From the NCBI GenBank assembly GCA_947631045.1, contig CANRJV010000011.1:1-36480 (forward strand): a DNA stretch of 36,480 nucleotides, read 5' to 3'. Below the pieces are notes generated by a model that saw only the letters and a list, made by a program, of their open reading frames with translations, was not told the DNA's origin and did no database searches. Made by a program: the position numbers and the translations under genes. Positions 27,580 to 36,457 of this stretch are shown piece by piece. This DNA is from an uncultured Bacilli bacterium (GTDB lineage: Bacteria; Bacillota_I; Bacilli_A; RF39; UBA660). Every line of letters starts with the position of its first letter. Position 1 is the stretch's first letter.

Positions 27580-28500
27580 TTAATTTTTGACTTTCTTTCC
27601 TTGATAAGTATTTCTTTTAACCATTTCTTTATCAATATCATTTAAGACACAAAATTTCTTTAATAACCAAGTAGGAGTTATTAACTCTTCTTTAATGGGG
27701 TCTCCCGTAATTCTTTCAATAACAATTTTTTCATTTAATAACTCTAATTCTTTAATAACAATATCGATATATTCTTCTTTAGTTAAAATAGGGAATTTTT
27801 CTTTTTCATAAATGCTGGCTAATTCGGTATCTTTGGAAATATAAAGCATATGAATTTTAATACCATCTATTTTTAAATCATTAAGAAGTTTTACAGTATT
27901 AAGCATATCTTCTTCGGTTTCATAAGGAAGTCCATTAATAATATGGGCTACGGTAAAAATATTTCTTTCTTTAAGTTTTTTAACAGTCTCAACAAAGCAT
28001 TTGGTATCATGACCTCTTTTAATAAATTTTAAAGTATTATCATTACTACTTTGAAGACCTACTTCGATAGTTAAAAAAGTTTTTTTATTTAATTCTTCTA
28101 AATAATTTAGGACCTCATTACTTATAGCATCAGGTCTAGTAGCAATAGCAAGACCGACAACTTTAGGATAATTTAGTAATTCTTCAAATAATGGTTTTAA
28201 AGTATCTAAGGGAGCATAAGTATTAGTGCCACTTTGAAAATAAGGAATATATAAACTATTAGGCCATTTCTTTTCTAAAGTTTCCACATTATTTTTAAAT
28301 TGGTCTTTAATAGATAAATTACTATCGGTAATATTAGCACTGCTACTATTGCTACAAAAAATACAACCATGTCCCTTTATTTTATTAGGACAACTCATAT
28401 GAGCATCAAGAGGAACCTTAAAAACTTTATTATTAAATTTTTGCCGATAAAAATAATTTAAAGTATGATATCTTTTATTATCTAAAGTATATTTAAACAT
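27580..28500 (-). CDS. TIGR01212 family radical SAM protein (YtqA/YhcC-like)
   Basis: RYHTLNYFYRQKFNNKVFKVPLDAHMSCPNKIKGHGCIFCSNSSSA; FQSGTNTYAPLDTLKPLFEELL. Confidence 0.9.
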   Translation of the reverse strand: MFKYTLDNKRYHTLNYFYRQKFNNKVFKVPLDAHMSCPNKIKGHGCIFCSNSSSANITDSNLSIKDQFKNNVETLEKKWPNSLYIPYFQSGTNTYAPLDTLKPLFEELLNYPKVVGLAIATRPDAISNEVLNYLEELNKKTFLTIEVGLQSSNDNTLKFIKRGHDTKCFVETVKKLKERNIFTVAHIINGLPYETEEDMLNTVKLLNDLKIDGIKIHMLYISKDTELASIYEKEKFPILTKEEYIDIVIKELELLNEKIVIERITGDPIKEELITPTWLLKKFCVLNDIDKEMVKRNTYQGKKVKN

Positions 28501-28596
28501 AATTCCTCCTTTTTATGGTACTATAGCAGTTTTAAATCGAAAAGGGAAGTGTATTTTTTAAAAAATTATGTTAAAATAAACCTTAGGTGGTTTCTT

Positions 28597-29256
28597 ATGC
28601 TAGTTTATGGGAAAAATGTTTTAAAAGAATTAGATAAAAAGAAAATAAAAAAAATATATGTAAGTAGTAAAGAAACGATTTCTTATTTAAAAGAAAATAA
28701 TTTAAAATATACTTTAGTACCAAAGGCTCATCTTGACCAAATGGTTAAAGGAAATCATCAAGGTATAGTAGTTGATGTTTATGATTATGAGTATTTTAAA
28801 TTAGAAGATATTGATAGTGATTTTATTTTAATCTTGGACCACTTAGAAGACCCGCATAACCTAGGAGCCATCATTAGAACTTGTGAATGTGCCGGGGTTA
28901 AAAATATTATTATTCCGAAAGATAGGTCTGTTTTAGTTAATGATACAGTTGTCCATATTAGTGCGGGAGCCATTGAACATGTCAAAATTATAATGGTTTC
29001 TAATTTAGTTAATGCGATAACTTATTTAAAAGAGCATGGTTATTTTATCTATGCGGCTTCCATGGAAGGGGAAGATTATCGAAGCATTAGTTATAATGAT
29101 AAAAAAGCCTTGGTAATTGGTAATGAAGGCAAAGGCATTAGTAAAATTGTCAAAGATAATAGTGATGTAATAATAAGTATTCCGATGAAAGGGAAATTAA
29201 ATAGTTTAAATGCATCTGTTTCGGCCGGAATACTTATATATGGGATGATAAAATGA
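28597..29256 (+). CDS. rlmB: TrmH/SpoU family rRNA 2'-O-ribose methyltransferase (RlmB-like)
   Basis: MLVYGKNVLKEL; LDHLEDPHNLGAIIRTCECAGVKNIIIPKDR; ALVIGNEGKGIS; LNASVSAGIL. ATG 28597 preferred over the upstream start in the track. Confidence 0.85.
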   Translation: MLVYGKNVLKELDKKKIKKIYVSSKETISYLKENNLKYTLVPKAHLDQMVKGNHQGIVVDVYDYEYFKLEDIDSDFILILDHLEDPHNLGAIIRTCECAGVKNIIIPKDRSVLVNDTVVHISAGAIEHVKIIMVSNLVNAITYLKEHGYFIYAASMEGEDYRSISYNDKKALVIGNEGKGISKIVKDNSDVIISIPMKGKLNSLNASVSAGILIYGMIK

Positions 29257-29885
29257 TAAGTGAAGAAGAATTAAAAAATACTAATGATAGTGAACTTATC
29301 ATGATGTATCGAGATAATGATGAAGATGCTAAAAATTTATTATTTTATAAATATCGGTATATTATTGATATTTTAATTAATAAATATATGCGCTTTTTAG
29401 CGAATTTGAATATTGATTATCAAGAAATCATTAGCGAATGCAATGTGGGCTTTTCTGATGGCTTAAGATGTTTTGATGAAAATAAGGATGCTAGTTTGGT
29501 AACGTTTGTTACTTTATGCATTGAAAGAAGGCTTAATAGTATCATCAGAAAATACAATCGAGATAAATATAAAGGACTTCAAGAGACCTATTCTTTAGAT
29601 TTTATTTATGATGATAATAACTCCCGATTAATGGATGCGATTAGTGATAACTCTAAAAATGACCCTTTAAGCAATATGGCTGAAGAGGAAAAATATCAAG
29701 AGTTAATTAAGAACTTAAAAGATGCTCTTACCCAAAGAGAATATGAAGTATTTAGTTTGATGGCAAGAGGCTTTACCTATCTAGAAATAGCGGATATTTT
29801 AAAACTAACTCCTAAGCAAGTAGATAATACGATGCAAAGACTAAAGGTTAAAGTTCGAAAAATTTTAGAAGAAGAAGAAAATTAA
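29253..29885 (+). CDS. sigH: Sigma-70 family factor, SigH-like
   Basis: Region 2 and HTH region 4 (LTQREYEVFSLMARGFTYLEIADILKLTPKQVDNTMQRLKVKVRKIL); directly downstream of rlmB as in many Bacillota; ATGA overlap. Confidence 0.75.
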   Translation: MISEEELKNTNDSELIMMYRDNDEDAKNLLFYKYRYIIDILINKYMRFLANLNIDYQEIISECNVGFSDGLRCFDENKDASLVTFVTLCIERRLNSIIRKYNRDKYKGLQETYSLDFIYDDNNSRLMDAISDNSKNDPLSNMAEEEKYQELIKNLKDALTQREYEVFSLMARGFTYLEIADILKLTPKQVDNTMQRLKVKVRKILEEEEN

Positions 29886-29902
29886 AAAAATCTTCTTTTT
29901 TT
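29873..29902 (+). terminator. Intrinsic terminator after sigH
   Basis: AGAAGA...TCTTCT followed by TTTTTTT. Confidence 0.6.
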
Positions 29903-29980
29903 TACGAAATATGATGTAAAACGTTTACAAATATGAGACAATTTGTTATAATTTACTTATAATAAGAGGGAGTGGTTATA

Positions 29981-31081
29981 ATGAAAATGTTAACTGCAGA
30001 AATAACAAAATTACTAGACAAATTATATAACCTACGTGGTGAAGATAGTGTAATACTTTCCAAGATGGAAAAAGAAAGAAAAACAGCCGAAGAAACTAAA
30101 GAAAGAACAACTAATGAAAAGAAAGTTTTACAAGAAAAAATAGAAAGTTTAACGGAAGAAGAAAGAGTTTTAGGAGAAGAAGGAGAAAAATTAGTTAATG
30201 CTTTAAGTGGTATTAGAACTGATGATTTTAAATTGGTTTTAGAAAAATTAAAAGTTGATTTTAATCCTGATAAATTAAGTGAAGAAGTTGGTAATTTACT
30301 TCCTAAAACTATTTCTAAAGTTCAAGAAGATACTAAAAAAGCCGAAGATGAACTAGTTAAAATAGAATCTGAAATGAATACGGCGGAGGCTACTATTGAA
30401 GAATTAGGAATTAGAAAAGATGAGGCTTTAGAAAATCAAACAAGATTAAATGAATACTTTGAATTAGCCTTAAATGGTAATATTAATATTACTCGTGATT
30501 CTATAACTTCTTTATTAGAAAAATTTGATTTTACGGAAGATGAACAAAGAGAAGCGGCTAAACTTTTAATGTTCCCTGAAGATGCTTTATTTGAATACGA
30601 AAATAAACTTCAAAATGCTGAAAAAGAAGGAAAGAGTATTTCTGAGGTATTCGCCGAAGCTAAAGAAAATGTTGAAGATGAAGAAGAAATAGAAACTAGT
30701 GAAGAAAAAATTACTTTATCTCCCAAAGAAGAATTAATTAATCTTTTAACAGAGTTAGGATTTGATTATTTAGATTTTACAAATAATGATTTAGATAAAG
30801 TTTTAGCTAATTATAATCAAAATGATTTAACTAAGAATGTTAATTTTGCTAAAGAAAATGATATCGATTTAGATATGTTTGTTGATAATGTTGACTTACT
30901 ATATGATAAAGAATTTGAAAGCAAAATTAAAAAATTGGTGGAAATTGGTAAAGAACCAGTTGATATTTACTTAAATCCAAATATTTTGATTAAGTATGAT
31001 AAAGATGCCTTAGATACTGTTATAGATAAATTAAGAAATAGTGGATTAGATCCAAAGAAAGTGCCATTAATAGCATACTAG
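29981..31081 (+). CDS. Coiled-coil protein with C-terminal helical (mTERF-like?) repeats
   Basis: Long N-terminal heptad-rich region; C-terminal LLTELGFDYLDFTNNDLDKVL... VDIYLNPNILIKYDKDALDTVIDKLRNSGLDPKKVPLIAY; start at ATG 29981. Confidence 0.5.
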   Translation: MKMLTAEITKLLDKLYNLRGEDSVILSKMEKERKTAEETKERTTNEKKVLQEKIESLTEEERVLGEEGEKLVNALSGIRTDDFKLVLEKLKVDFNPDKLSEEVGNLLPKTISKVQEDTKKAEDELVKIESEMNTAEATIEELGIRKDEALENQTRLNEYFELALNGNINITRDSITSLLEKFDFTEDEQREAAKLLMFPEDALFEYENKLQNAEKEGKSISEVFAEAKENVEDEEEIETSEEKITLSPKEELINLLTELGFDYLDFTNNDLDKVLANYNQNDLTKNVNFAKENDIDLDMFVDNVDLLYDKEFESKIKKLVEIGKEPVDIYLNPNILIKYDKDALDTVIDKLRNSGLDPKKVPLIAY

Positions 31082-31091
31082 GAGGAATAAT

Positions 31092-31871
31092 ATGGATAAG
31101 AGTTTAAAAGATAAGCTAGATTTATTTACAGATTTAAGTGAAGAAGAAAGAGCTAAAGTAGAAGATAAATTTATGCCTTCCCTTGCTTATGTTGATTATG
31201 ATGAGTTACAAAGGTCTTTAGATTTTTTAAGAACTCAAAACGTATATATTACGAAAGCAAGAGAAATTAAAGTAATGACTTTAGAAAATTTTACTAAAAA
31301 ATTTGATATTTTAAACGAAGTTAATGCCACTGATTTATATTCGCAAAATCCTGAAGGATTAATGTGGGATGCATTAGATTTATTTAAGAAAATAAAATAT
31401 TGTATTCAAACTAAACATGAATATAAAAATCCAGATGGAACATATAAAAATTTCTTATTTGATACTAAAGAATGGGGCAAAGAATTTAGTCAAGCAACTG
31501 AAGAAGTAAAGGTAGAAGAAAGCCCTGTTATAAATGCGGAAGTAAATCCTCTTAATGTTACTATAGATACTCCTAGTGATATTCAAAGATATAATGATGT
31601 TATGAGTGCTAGTGATGATTTAAAAGATATAGATTCCGGAATAGAAAGGTATAAAGATATTAAATCTAATTTAGATGATGTTGCCGGATTTAGTTTTGGA
31701 CCAGAGAATTCCGAAACAGATTATACAAGGCAATCTATGCAAGATGAATTAGGACTTAATGCTTTTGATAACATGACGATGGATACTTTAGATACTAATA
31801 ATCAAGAATTTGTTAGCTTCAATGATTTAATGCCAGATGAATTTATGGTAAATTCTGGAAGGGGAAGATAA
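31092..31871 (+). CDS. Uncharacterised acidic protein in operon
   Basis: Intact 259-aa ORF with AGGAGG SD, 10 nt after the previous stop. Confidence 0.5.
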   Translation: MDKSLKDKLDLFTDLSEEERAKVEDKFMPSLAYVDYDELQRSLDFLRTQNVYITKAREIKVMTLENFTKKFDILNEVNATDLYSQNPEGLMWDALDLFKKIKYCIQTKHEYKNPDGTYKNFLFDTKEWGKEFSQATEEVKVEESPVINAEVNPLNVTIDTPSDIQRYNDVMSASDDLKDIDSGIERYKDIKSNLDDVAGFSFGPENSETDYTRQSMQDELGLNAFDNMTMDTLDTNNQEFVSFNDLMPDEFMVNSGRGR

Positions 31872-31873
31872 AA

Positions 31874-32161
31874 ATGAAATTTTTAGAAAAGTATGATTTT
31901 AATAAAGAAGAAATTGCTGAATTTTTAAATAATTCTCCTAAAAAATTAATTGATGCGATTAAAGAACATAAGAAATTAGTTAGTAAAAATATTAGTTATT
32001 TAAAAGAATTAGGAGTTACTAATTATCAAAAAATATTTTTAGAATATTATGATATGTTCTTAAATGACCATAGTCATTTTGTAGGAATATTTTCAAAATA
32101 TGAACCGGATGATTTAGTAGCTAAATTAAATAAAAATATTAAAGTAATTGAATACTTATAA
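31874..32161 (+). CDS. Uncharacterised small helical protein in operon
   Basis: 95-aa ORF; helical pattern KKLVSKNISYLKELGVTNYQKIFLEYYDMFL. Confidence 0.5.
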   Translation: MKFLEKYDFNKEEIAEFLNNSPKKLIDAIKEHKKLVSKNISYLKELGVTNYQKIFLEYYDMFLNDHSHFVGIFSKYEPDDLVAKLNKNIKVIEYL

Positions 32162-32187
32162 GATGTTTAAAATAACATCTTTTTTTA
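32161..32187 (+). terminator. Intrinsic terminator of the three-gene operon
   Basis: AGATGTT-TAAAAT-AACATCT-TTTTTTT. Confidence 0.85.
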
Positions 32188-32226
32188 TTACTTAAATCAT
32201 AATATAATATTACTTGAGGAGAAATT

Positions 32227-33420
32227 ATGAAAAAATTGTTTATAATCTTTATAGGTCTTTTAGCATGTGGTTGTAGCGAAAAAATTATTCTCGATACTGA
32301 AGGTGAAAATGTTAAGTCTATAATGGATACTGTTGAAGTTTATAGCGATATTCATTTAAATGACCTTATCGATAATTTAAATAATGTCGAAATTTTATCC
32401 AAGAATAAATTATTAGACACTAATAGTTTAGGAAAGAAAGAAGTAGAAATAGAATATAGGTTAGATAAGAAAAAATATGTTTATAAATTTAATATTAATG
32501 TTGTTGATAGTAACCCACCAATAGTTTTTAGTGGCACTAATAAAACAGTTGAGGTTGGCTATGATGAGGATATATGTAATTTAATATCTTATGGTGATGA
32601 ATATGATGGTAATATAACTTGTGAAATAGAAGGAATATATGATTTAAATAAAGTGGGAACTTATAAATTAATTTATCATTTAAGTGATTCATCGCAAAAT
32701 AAAAAAGATGTTAATGTTACCTTAAATGTTATTCAAAAAAAGGAAAATGATTCTAATCCAAGTACACCATCTAAAAAAGTAGTAACAGAATTTCAGAATG
32801 TTTATAACAAACATAAAAAAGAGAATACTGAAATTGGCATAGATGTTTCTAAATGGCAAGAAGATATTGATTATGAAAAGGTCAAAAAGGCTGGAGCGAC
32901 ATTTGTTATGATGCGAATTGGTTATCAAGGCCAAACAACAAGAGCAATATATGATGATGAGTATTATGAAAATAATATTAGAAAAGCTAAAGAAGCCGGT
33001 TTGAAAGTAGGAGTGTATTTCTTTACTGTTGCTTCTTCAACAGATGAAGTTAAAGAACATGCTAAATGGGTTATAGATAAATTAAATGGTGAAAAATTAG
33101 ATTTACCAATTGCCTTTGACTGGGAAAATTGGAGTAAATGGAATAGTTATAGATTAAGTTTTCATGAAATAAATGAAATTGCTAATACCTATATGGATAC
33201 TTTAGAGGAATCTGGTTATAAAGCCATGCTTTATAGTAGTAAATTTTATTTGGAAACTATTTGGAAAAATAAAAAAGATTATCCAATATGGTTAGCCCAT
33301 TATACAAAAGATTTTAATACTAGTTCTTATAAGGGCCAATATATGATGTGGCAAGTATGTAATAATGGCCATATCGATGGTATTAATAATGATGTTGATA
33401 TTGATGTTTTATATTTATAA
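32227..33420 (+). CDS. GH25 lysozyme-family lipoprotein with N-terminal Ig-like region
   Basis: Lipobox GLLACGC; GIDVSKWQEDIDYEKVKKAGATFVMMRIGYQG; GVYFFTVASSTDEVKEHAKWVIDKL; PIAFDWENW. Confidence 0.9.
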   Translation: MKKLFIIFIGLLACGCSEKIILDTEGENVKSIMDTVEVYSDIHLNDLIDNLNNVEILSKNKLLDTNSLGKKEVEIEYRLDKKKYVYKFNINVVDSNPPIVFSGTNKTVEVGYDEDICNLISYGDEYDGNITCEIEGIYDLNKVGTYKLIYHLSDSSQNKKDVNVTLNVIQKKENDSNPSTPSKKVVTEFQNVYNKHKKENTEIGIDVSKWQEDIDYEKVKKAGATFVMMRIGYQGQTTRAIYDDEYYENNIRKAKEAGLKVGVYFFTVASSTDEVKEHAKWVIDKLNGEKLDLPIAFDWENWSKWNSYRLSFHEINEIANTYMDTLEESGYKAMLYSSKFYLETIWKNKKDYPIWLAHYTKDFNTSSYKGQYMMWQVCNNGHIDGINNDVDIDVLYL

Positions 33421-33430
33421 TATTTTAAAA

Positions 33431-33461
33431 GTAATCCTTATTGGTAGGGATTATTTTTTTT
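33431..33461 (+). terminator. Intrinsic terminator of the GH25 gene
   Basis: TAATCC...GGATTA followed by TTTTTTTT. Confidence 0.7.
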
Positions 33462-33509
33462 ATCAGCAAATAAATTAAATAAAAATATAAAAAAGTTTAT
33501 CAAAATCGC

Positions 33510-33550
33510 TTGTCAAAACAATAGTTCGGTGGTATAGTTATCATACCACC
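33510..33550 (+). promoter_or_regulatory. Promoter of the ORF6N gene with inverted repeat overlapping the -10
   Basis: TTGTCA (33510-33515)-N17-TATAGT (33533-33538); GGTGGTAT (33528-33535)/ATACCACC (33543-33550) perfect 8-bp arms. Confidence 0.65.
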
Positions 33551-33616
33551 AAGGTAGAAAAGCTTTTCTAAAGAATAAAAAGGGGAATAAAAAATAAAAG
33601 GAAGGGTTTTGGTAAA

Positions 33617-34885
33617 ATGAATAATGAAATTGAAAAAAATGTAAAAGAAAATTTAGTATATGAAGTAAGAGGAAAAAGGGTAATGCTAGATAGTGATCTA
33701 GCCAAATTGTATGAATGTAATAATGGAACTAAAGAATTGAATCAATTGGTAAGAAGACACATTGAAAAGTTTCCTAATGATGTATATTTTCAATTAACAA
33801 AAGAAGAATATTTAGATCTTTTAAGGTCACAAATTGTGACCTTAAAGGTTCCAAAAGGACACCATGTAAAATACTTACCATATGTGTTTTCTAAGGAAGG
33901 AATTGAAATTTTAAATAGCATAATAAGAAATAAAAACAAAGAAAAAATATATGAAAAAATATTAAATGATTTTCAAGATGCTAAAAATTTTAATTTAGTC
34001 GAAATGCGCGCAAACCCTTATAAAATCGAGGATTTAATCTATGAAGTAAGAGGAAGGCAAGTGATGTTAGACAGTGATTTAGCCAAATTATATCAAGTAG
34101 AAACTAAAAGAATAAATGAAGCAGTAAAAAATAATTTATTTAAATTTCCAGAAAGATTTAGCTTCAAATTAACCTCGAAAGAATATTTCAACTTGAGGTC
34201 GAAATTTTCGACCTCAAGTTTGGAAAATAAAAATTTTGGTGGTCGAAGATATGATGTAAGAGTATTTACTGAACAAGGGGTTGCGATGTTAGCGACAATT
34301 TTAAAAAGTGATATTGCCGCTAAAGTAAGTATTGCGATAATGGATGCTTTTGTTTTGATGCGTAAATATATTTCCAAAAATTTATTTCAGCAAAATGTTA
34401 TTAATAAAATGGTTCTAAAACATGATGATGATATAAAACAATTACAAGAGTCATTTAATAAGTTTGAAGAAAAAGCAAACAGAGTAAATGAAATATATTT
34501 TAATGGTCAAATATATGATGCATATTCAAAAATATTAGAAATATTTAAAAGCGCCAAGAAGGAATTAATAATAATAGATAATTATGCTGATAGTACAATA
34601 TTAGATATTATTAGAAGATTAGCAGTAAAAGTAAAGTTAATAACTAAAAAGAATAATTTATTAACAGAGCAAGATATTGAAAAGTATAATAAGCAATATC
34701 ATAATTTGAAAGTATATTATGATAATACGTATCATGACCGTTATTTTATAATTGATAAAGAAGAAGTGTATCATTGTGGAGCCAGTATAAATATGATAGG
34801 TTATAAAACATTTTCTATAAATTACATTGGTGATGGGGAAATAAAGAAATTATTAATAAGCAAAATTGTCAAATGTTTTTCTTAA
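33617..34885 (+). CDS. Protein with two ORF6N (KilA-N-related) domains and a C-terminal PLD-like domain
   Basis: YEVRGKRVMLDSDLAKLYE and YEVRGRQVMLDSDLAKLYQ duplicated domains; C-terminal YHDRYFIIDKEEVYHCGASINMIGYKTF (H-x-R-x4-D). Confidence 0.8.
   Translation: MNNEIEKNVKENLVYEVRGKRVMLDSDLAKLYECNNGTKELNQLVRRHIEKFPNDVYFQLTKEEYLDLLRSQIVTLKVPKGHHVKYLPYVFSKEGIEILNSIIRNKNKEKIYEKILNDFQDAKNFNLVEMRANPYKIEDLIYEVRGRQVMLDSDLAKLYQVETKRINEAVKNNLFKFPERFSFKLTSKEYFNLRSKFSTSSLENKNFGGRRYDVRVFTEQGVAMLATILKSDIAAKVSIAIMDAFVLMRKYISKNLFQQNVINKMVLKHDDDIKQLQESFNKFEEKANRVNEIYFNGQIYDAYSKILEIFKSAKKELIIIDNYADSTILDIIRRLAVKVKLITKKNNLLTEQDIEKYNKQYHNLKVYYDNTYHDRYFIIDKEEVYHCGASINMIGYKTFSINYIGDGEIKKLLISKIVKCFS
33820..33846. 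repeat. Perfect coding palindrome in first ORF6N copy
   Basis: TTTAAGGTCACAA-A-TTGTGACCTTAAA, 13-bp arms, 1-nt centre. Confidence 0.95.
34190..34220. repeat. Perfect coding palindrome in second ORF6N copy
   Basis: AACTTGAGGTCGAAA-T-TTTCGACCTCAAGTT, 15-bp arms, 1-nt centre. Confidence 0.95.
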
Positions 34886-34957
34886 ATATATGTCAATAGA
34901 ATGGGAAAACTATTTTATAAAATAATGAGTATTTGATATAATAATAATGGTGATAAT

Positions 34958-35971
34958 ATGAAATGTGTAGCAATAAAAGGAGAAAGAAAATTTGAAATTA
35001 AAGAAATAGAAGAACCACAAAAAGAAAATGGAAAAGTTCTAATTGATGTTAAGAAAACAGGTATTTGTGGTTCTGATTTACATTATTTTGAAATAGGGAT
35101 GCCAGTTGGTCTTATTATGGGCCATGAATATTGTGGCGTTGTAGTTGATAATGGCGGAAGAGAAGATTTAAAGATTGGTGATAGGGTAACAGCATTACCT
35201 ATCTCTCCATGTGGTCATTGTGAGGCCTGTTTAAGTGGTAATATTCATTATTGTTTGGAAACTTGGGACCATGCTAGTGGTTTATCTTTAGATAATCCTG
35301 GAGGGCTTGCTCCAAAACTTAAAGTTAGAAGTGATATGGTTTTAAAAATTCCTGATAGCATGAGTGATGAGGAAGGCGCTTTAGTGGAACCAACAGCGGT
35401 TGGCTATCATGCCATTAATTTAGCAGATGTTAAAGTTGGCGATAAAGTATTAGTTGTTGGAGGTGGAATAATTGGTTTAGTTAGTGCCATGTTTGCGAAA
35501 AAAAGTGGTGCTAGTAAAGTAGTTGTTTCAGAAACTAATTCTAAAAGAGGAGAATTAGCGATAAAATTAGGAGTAGCTGATGAATGGCTTAATGCTTTAG
35601 ATAAAGAAGAAATGGAAAAACATAATAATACTTTTGATAAAGTAATTGAATGTTGTGGAAATACTCCAGCTGTCAATAGTGCTGTTTCTTTAGTGAAACC
35701 CGGTGGCGTTGTTATTTTAGTTGGAGTTTCTATGAGCCCAATTAATTTTGCTAGTGTTAGTGCCGTTACGAAAGAAGCCCATTTAATCGGTGCCATTGCT
35801 TATAAAAAGGAAGAATTTGCTAAATGTATAGACATGATTGCTAACAAAGAAATTGATGTTTTAAAATTTGTAACCAAAAGAATTGGTTTAGATGATGTTC
35901 AAAGTGCTTATGAAGATTTAACTAGTGGCTCATCTAATGAAATAAAAATCATGGTTGACCCTCATAAATAG
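34958..35971 (+). CDS. Zinc-dependent MDR-family alcohol/polyol dehydrogenase
   Basis: KKTGICGSDLHYFEIG...MGHEYCGVVVD; ALPISPCGHCEACLSGNIHYC; VLVVGGGIIGLVSAMFAKKSGA. Confidence 0.9.
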   Translation: MKCVAIKGERKFEIKEIEEPQKENGKVLIDVKKTGICGSDLHYFEIGMPVGLIMGHEYCGVVVDNGGREDLKIGDRVTALPISPCGHCEACLSGNIHYCLETWDHASGLSLDNPGGLAPKLKVRSDMVLKIPDSMSDEEGALVEPTAVGYHAINLADVKVGDKVLVVGGGIIGLVSAMFAKKSGASKVVVSETNSKRGELAIKLGVADEWLNALDKEEMEKHNNTFDKVIECCGNTPAVNSAVSLVKPGGVVILVGVSMSPINFASVSAVTKEAHLIGAIAYKKEEFAKCIDMIANKEIDVLKFVTKRIGLDDVQSAYEDLTSGSSNEIKIMVDPHK

Positions 35972-35977
35972 GTTTTT

Positions 35978-36436
35978 ATGAATATATGTAAAGGTCGAAA
36001 TTGGGAAGTAATTTATATTGATGATTGTCAAGAATTCCAGGTTATATGATTATTTCTAGTCAAAAAGAAAGCTTATGTATGCTTACGGATGAGGAATGGA
36101 TAGAACTTGGCAAAATTGAAAAAAAACTAGAAAGAGTTTGCCATAAAAGTTTTAGATAGTACTATGTTTAATTTTGCCTGTCTTATGAATAATGCTTATC
36201 GTGATAATGAAAAACCCCATGTTCATTTTCATTTTGTTCCTAGATATAGAGATGAAAAAATTATTTTAGGTAAGAAATATAAAGACCTTCATTTTGGTTA
36301 TAATTTTTGGAAATGGTCTTTAAATAAATTCAAAAGGCAAAAAGATATTTTTACTAAAGAAGAAAAAAGAGAATTAGGTAATCTATTAAAAAAAGAATTT
36401 AAATTGTTACAATTCACAGCTAAAATAAGAAGATAA
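35978..36436 (+). pseudogene. HIT family protein gene disrupted by frameshifts
   Basis: Fragments in different frames: MNICKGRNWEVIYIDDCQEF / PGYMIISSQKESLCMLTDEEWIELGKIEKKLERVCHKSF / LDSTMFNFACLMNNAYRDNEKPHVHFHFVPRYRDEK (HIT motif). Confidence 0.75.
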
Positions 36437-36457
36437 TAAAATGCTTCTTATTTTTTT
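36425..36457 (+). terminator. Intrinsic terminator after the HIT pseudogene
   Basis: ATAAGAAG-N11-CTTCTTAT-TTTTTT. Confidence 0.8.

Noticed and set aside
34093-34377. Antisense 94-aa ORF within the ORF6N gene
   Set aside because: Open frame is a by-product of the complementary strand of a conserved domain.
35407-35796. Antisense 129-aa ORF within the MDR dehydrogenase gene
   Set aside because: Complement of a strongly conserved dehydrogenase CDS; low-complexity translation.
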